Positions 63,649-64,000 of a stretch of 64,000 nt of DNA are shown here, piece by piece; the first letter of the stretch is position 1; each line of letters begins with the position of its first letter. The notes under the pieces were generated by a model, which saw only the letters and a list, made by a program, of their open reading frames with translations, did no database searches and was not told the DNA's origin. The position numbers and the translations under genes were made by a program. Source of the DNA: Tetramitus jugosus (lineage: Eukaryota > Heterolobosea > Eutetramitea > Acrasida > Vahlkampfiidae); the NCBI GenBank assembly GCA_937625935.1, contig OW569345.1, positions 496,001-560,000 of the forward strand. The letters are read 5' to 3'.

Positions 63649-64000
63649 ATGTCATCTGAAACGACACAACAATTGCTCCAGAGCTATGAGAGCACATTCA
63701 CAGGCCTAACAAAGTATCAATACCATCTGTTTAACAACTACCTTCACACTGCACCATGGATCAGTGTCGTTGGTTATTTGCTCATGGTGTTCTTGCTGCC
63801 TAAAATTATGATTGCTATCCGTGGTGGTCGTTCCTCCTCCTCCACCTCATCACCACCATCCTCATCTCAACCACAAAAGTTTGGTCTTCTAAAGTACACG
63901 ATGGCATCATGGAACTTGTTCCTCTCTGTTCTAAGCTTGGTCATGATGGTTGGATTTGGTGCTCCATTTTTGAAGATTGTGCTTGGTGATAGAGGAGTTG
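63649..64000 (+). CDS. Fatty-acid elongase (ELO family), N-terminal part
   Basis: The ATG at 63649 opens 117 codons that run off the right edge. The start ESTFTGLTKYQYHLFNNYL leads into a first helix (WISVVGYLLMVFLLPKIM), a short Ser/Pro-rich insert, then LLKYTMASWNLFLSVLSLVM with GFGAPFLKIVLGDRGV. The arrangement W...hP.isv..Yl..v..lpk...., LK....WNlfLs..S....FG.P.l matches ELO (3-keto acyl-CoA synthase) proteins, which extend fatty acids in the ER. The catalytic HXXHH box lies beyond the window, so the call rests on the N-terminal pattern alone. Confidence 0.78.
   Translation, partial: MSSETTQQLLQSYESTFTGLTKYQYHLFNNYLHTAPWISVVGYLLMVFLLPKIMIAIRGGRSSSSTSSPPSSSQPQKFGLLKYTMASWNLFLSVLSLVMMVGFGAPFLKIVLGDRGV

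Overview
The window looks like nuclear DNA of a free-living flagellate protist, most likely a heterolobosean such as Naegleria. This is inference from gene content and style, not from any search. Genes are dense on both strands, introns are few and short (62-190 bases, GTATGT/GTAAGT/GTGAGT donors, YAG acceptors), and gaps between divergent genes can be under 60 bases. Cilium genes (dynein-2 heavy chain, B9D2) sit beside a hybrid histidine kinase, autophagy, ER and mitochondrial genes. Several proteins carry long poly-N, poly-Q or acidic tracts. The standard genetic code fits throughout.

Layout. 1-9.9 kb: a truncated unknown gene, a possible N-myristoylated unknown, then secretory and cytoskeletal genes: an ERGIC-53-like lectin, 3-ketodihydrosphingosine reductase, the augmin subunit HAUS4, the Golgi-ER tether RINT1, and a GPR107/TMEM87-type seven-helix protein. 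10-25 kb: phosphoglucomutase-2 and the 4,335-residue dynein-2 heavy chain, whose first exon lies behind a 71-base intron. 25-36 kb: an unknown two-exon membrane protein, a tandem cyclophilin, a poly(A)-tailed retroposed insertion just upstream of tRNA-Leu(UAA), signal peptidase subunit 3, alanine aminotransferase, ATG8, a PAK1IP1/Mak11 WD40 protein, B9D2 and tRNA-Phe(GAA). 36-48 kb: TBL2, a USP36-like deubiquitinase, RAD51C, RPS3, mitochondrial ribosomal protein mL41, a disordered unknown and D-lactate dehydrogenase. 48-64 kb: an RCC1-like relic, a membrane protein, an NT-C2/DIL protein, a coiled-coil unknown, an SLC44 choline-transporter-like protein, the histidine kinase, a PLC-like/lectin-like secreted enzyme, a TLC-domain protein, a second RCC1-like relic, and the start of a fatty-acid elongase.

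There is no operon logic; neighbours are mostly unrelated housekeeping genes. The loose theme is the endomembrane system: lectin, RINT1, KDSR, SPCS3, TBL2, TLC and ELO proteins. I rebuilt seven spliced gene models by matching intron phase and family homology (DYNC2H1, SPCS3, ATG8, mL41, NT-C2/DIL, SLC44, and the membrane gene ending in a KKKR-rich tail). Two more rest on phase alone. I see no clearly new multi-gene system. The features most worth following are the retroposed insertion by the tRNA, the two decayed RCC1-like propellers, and several unusual domain fusions.
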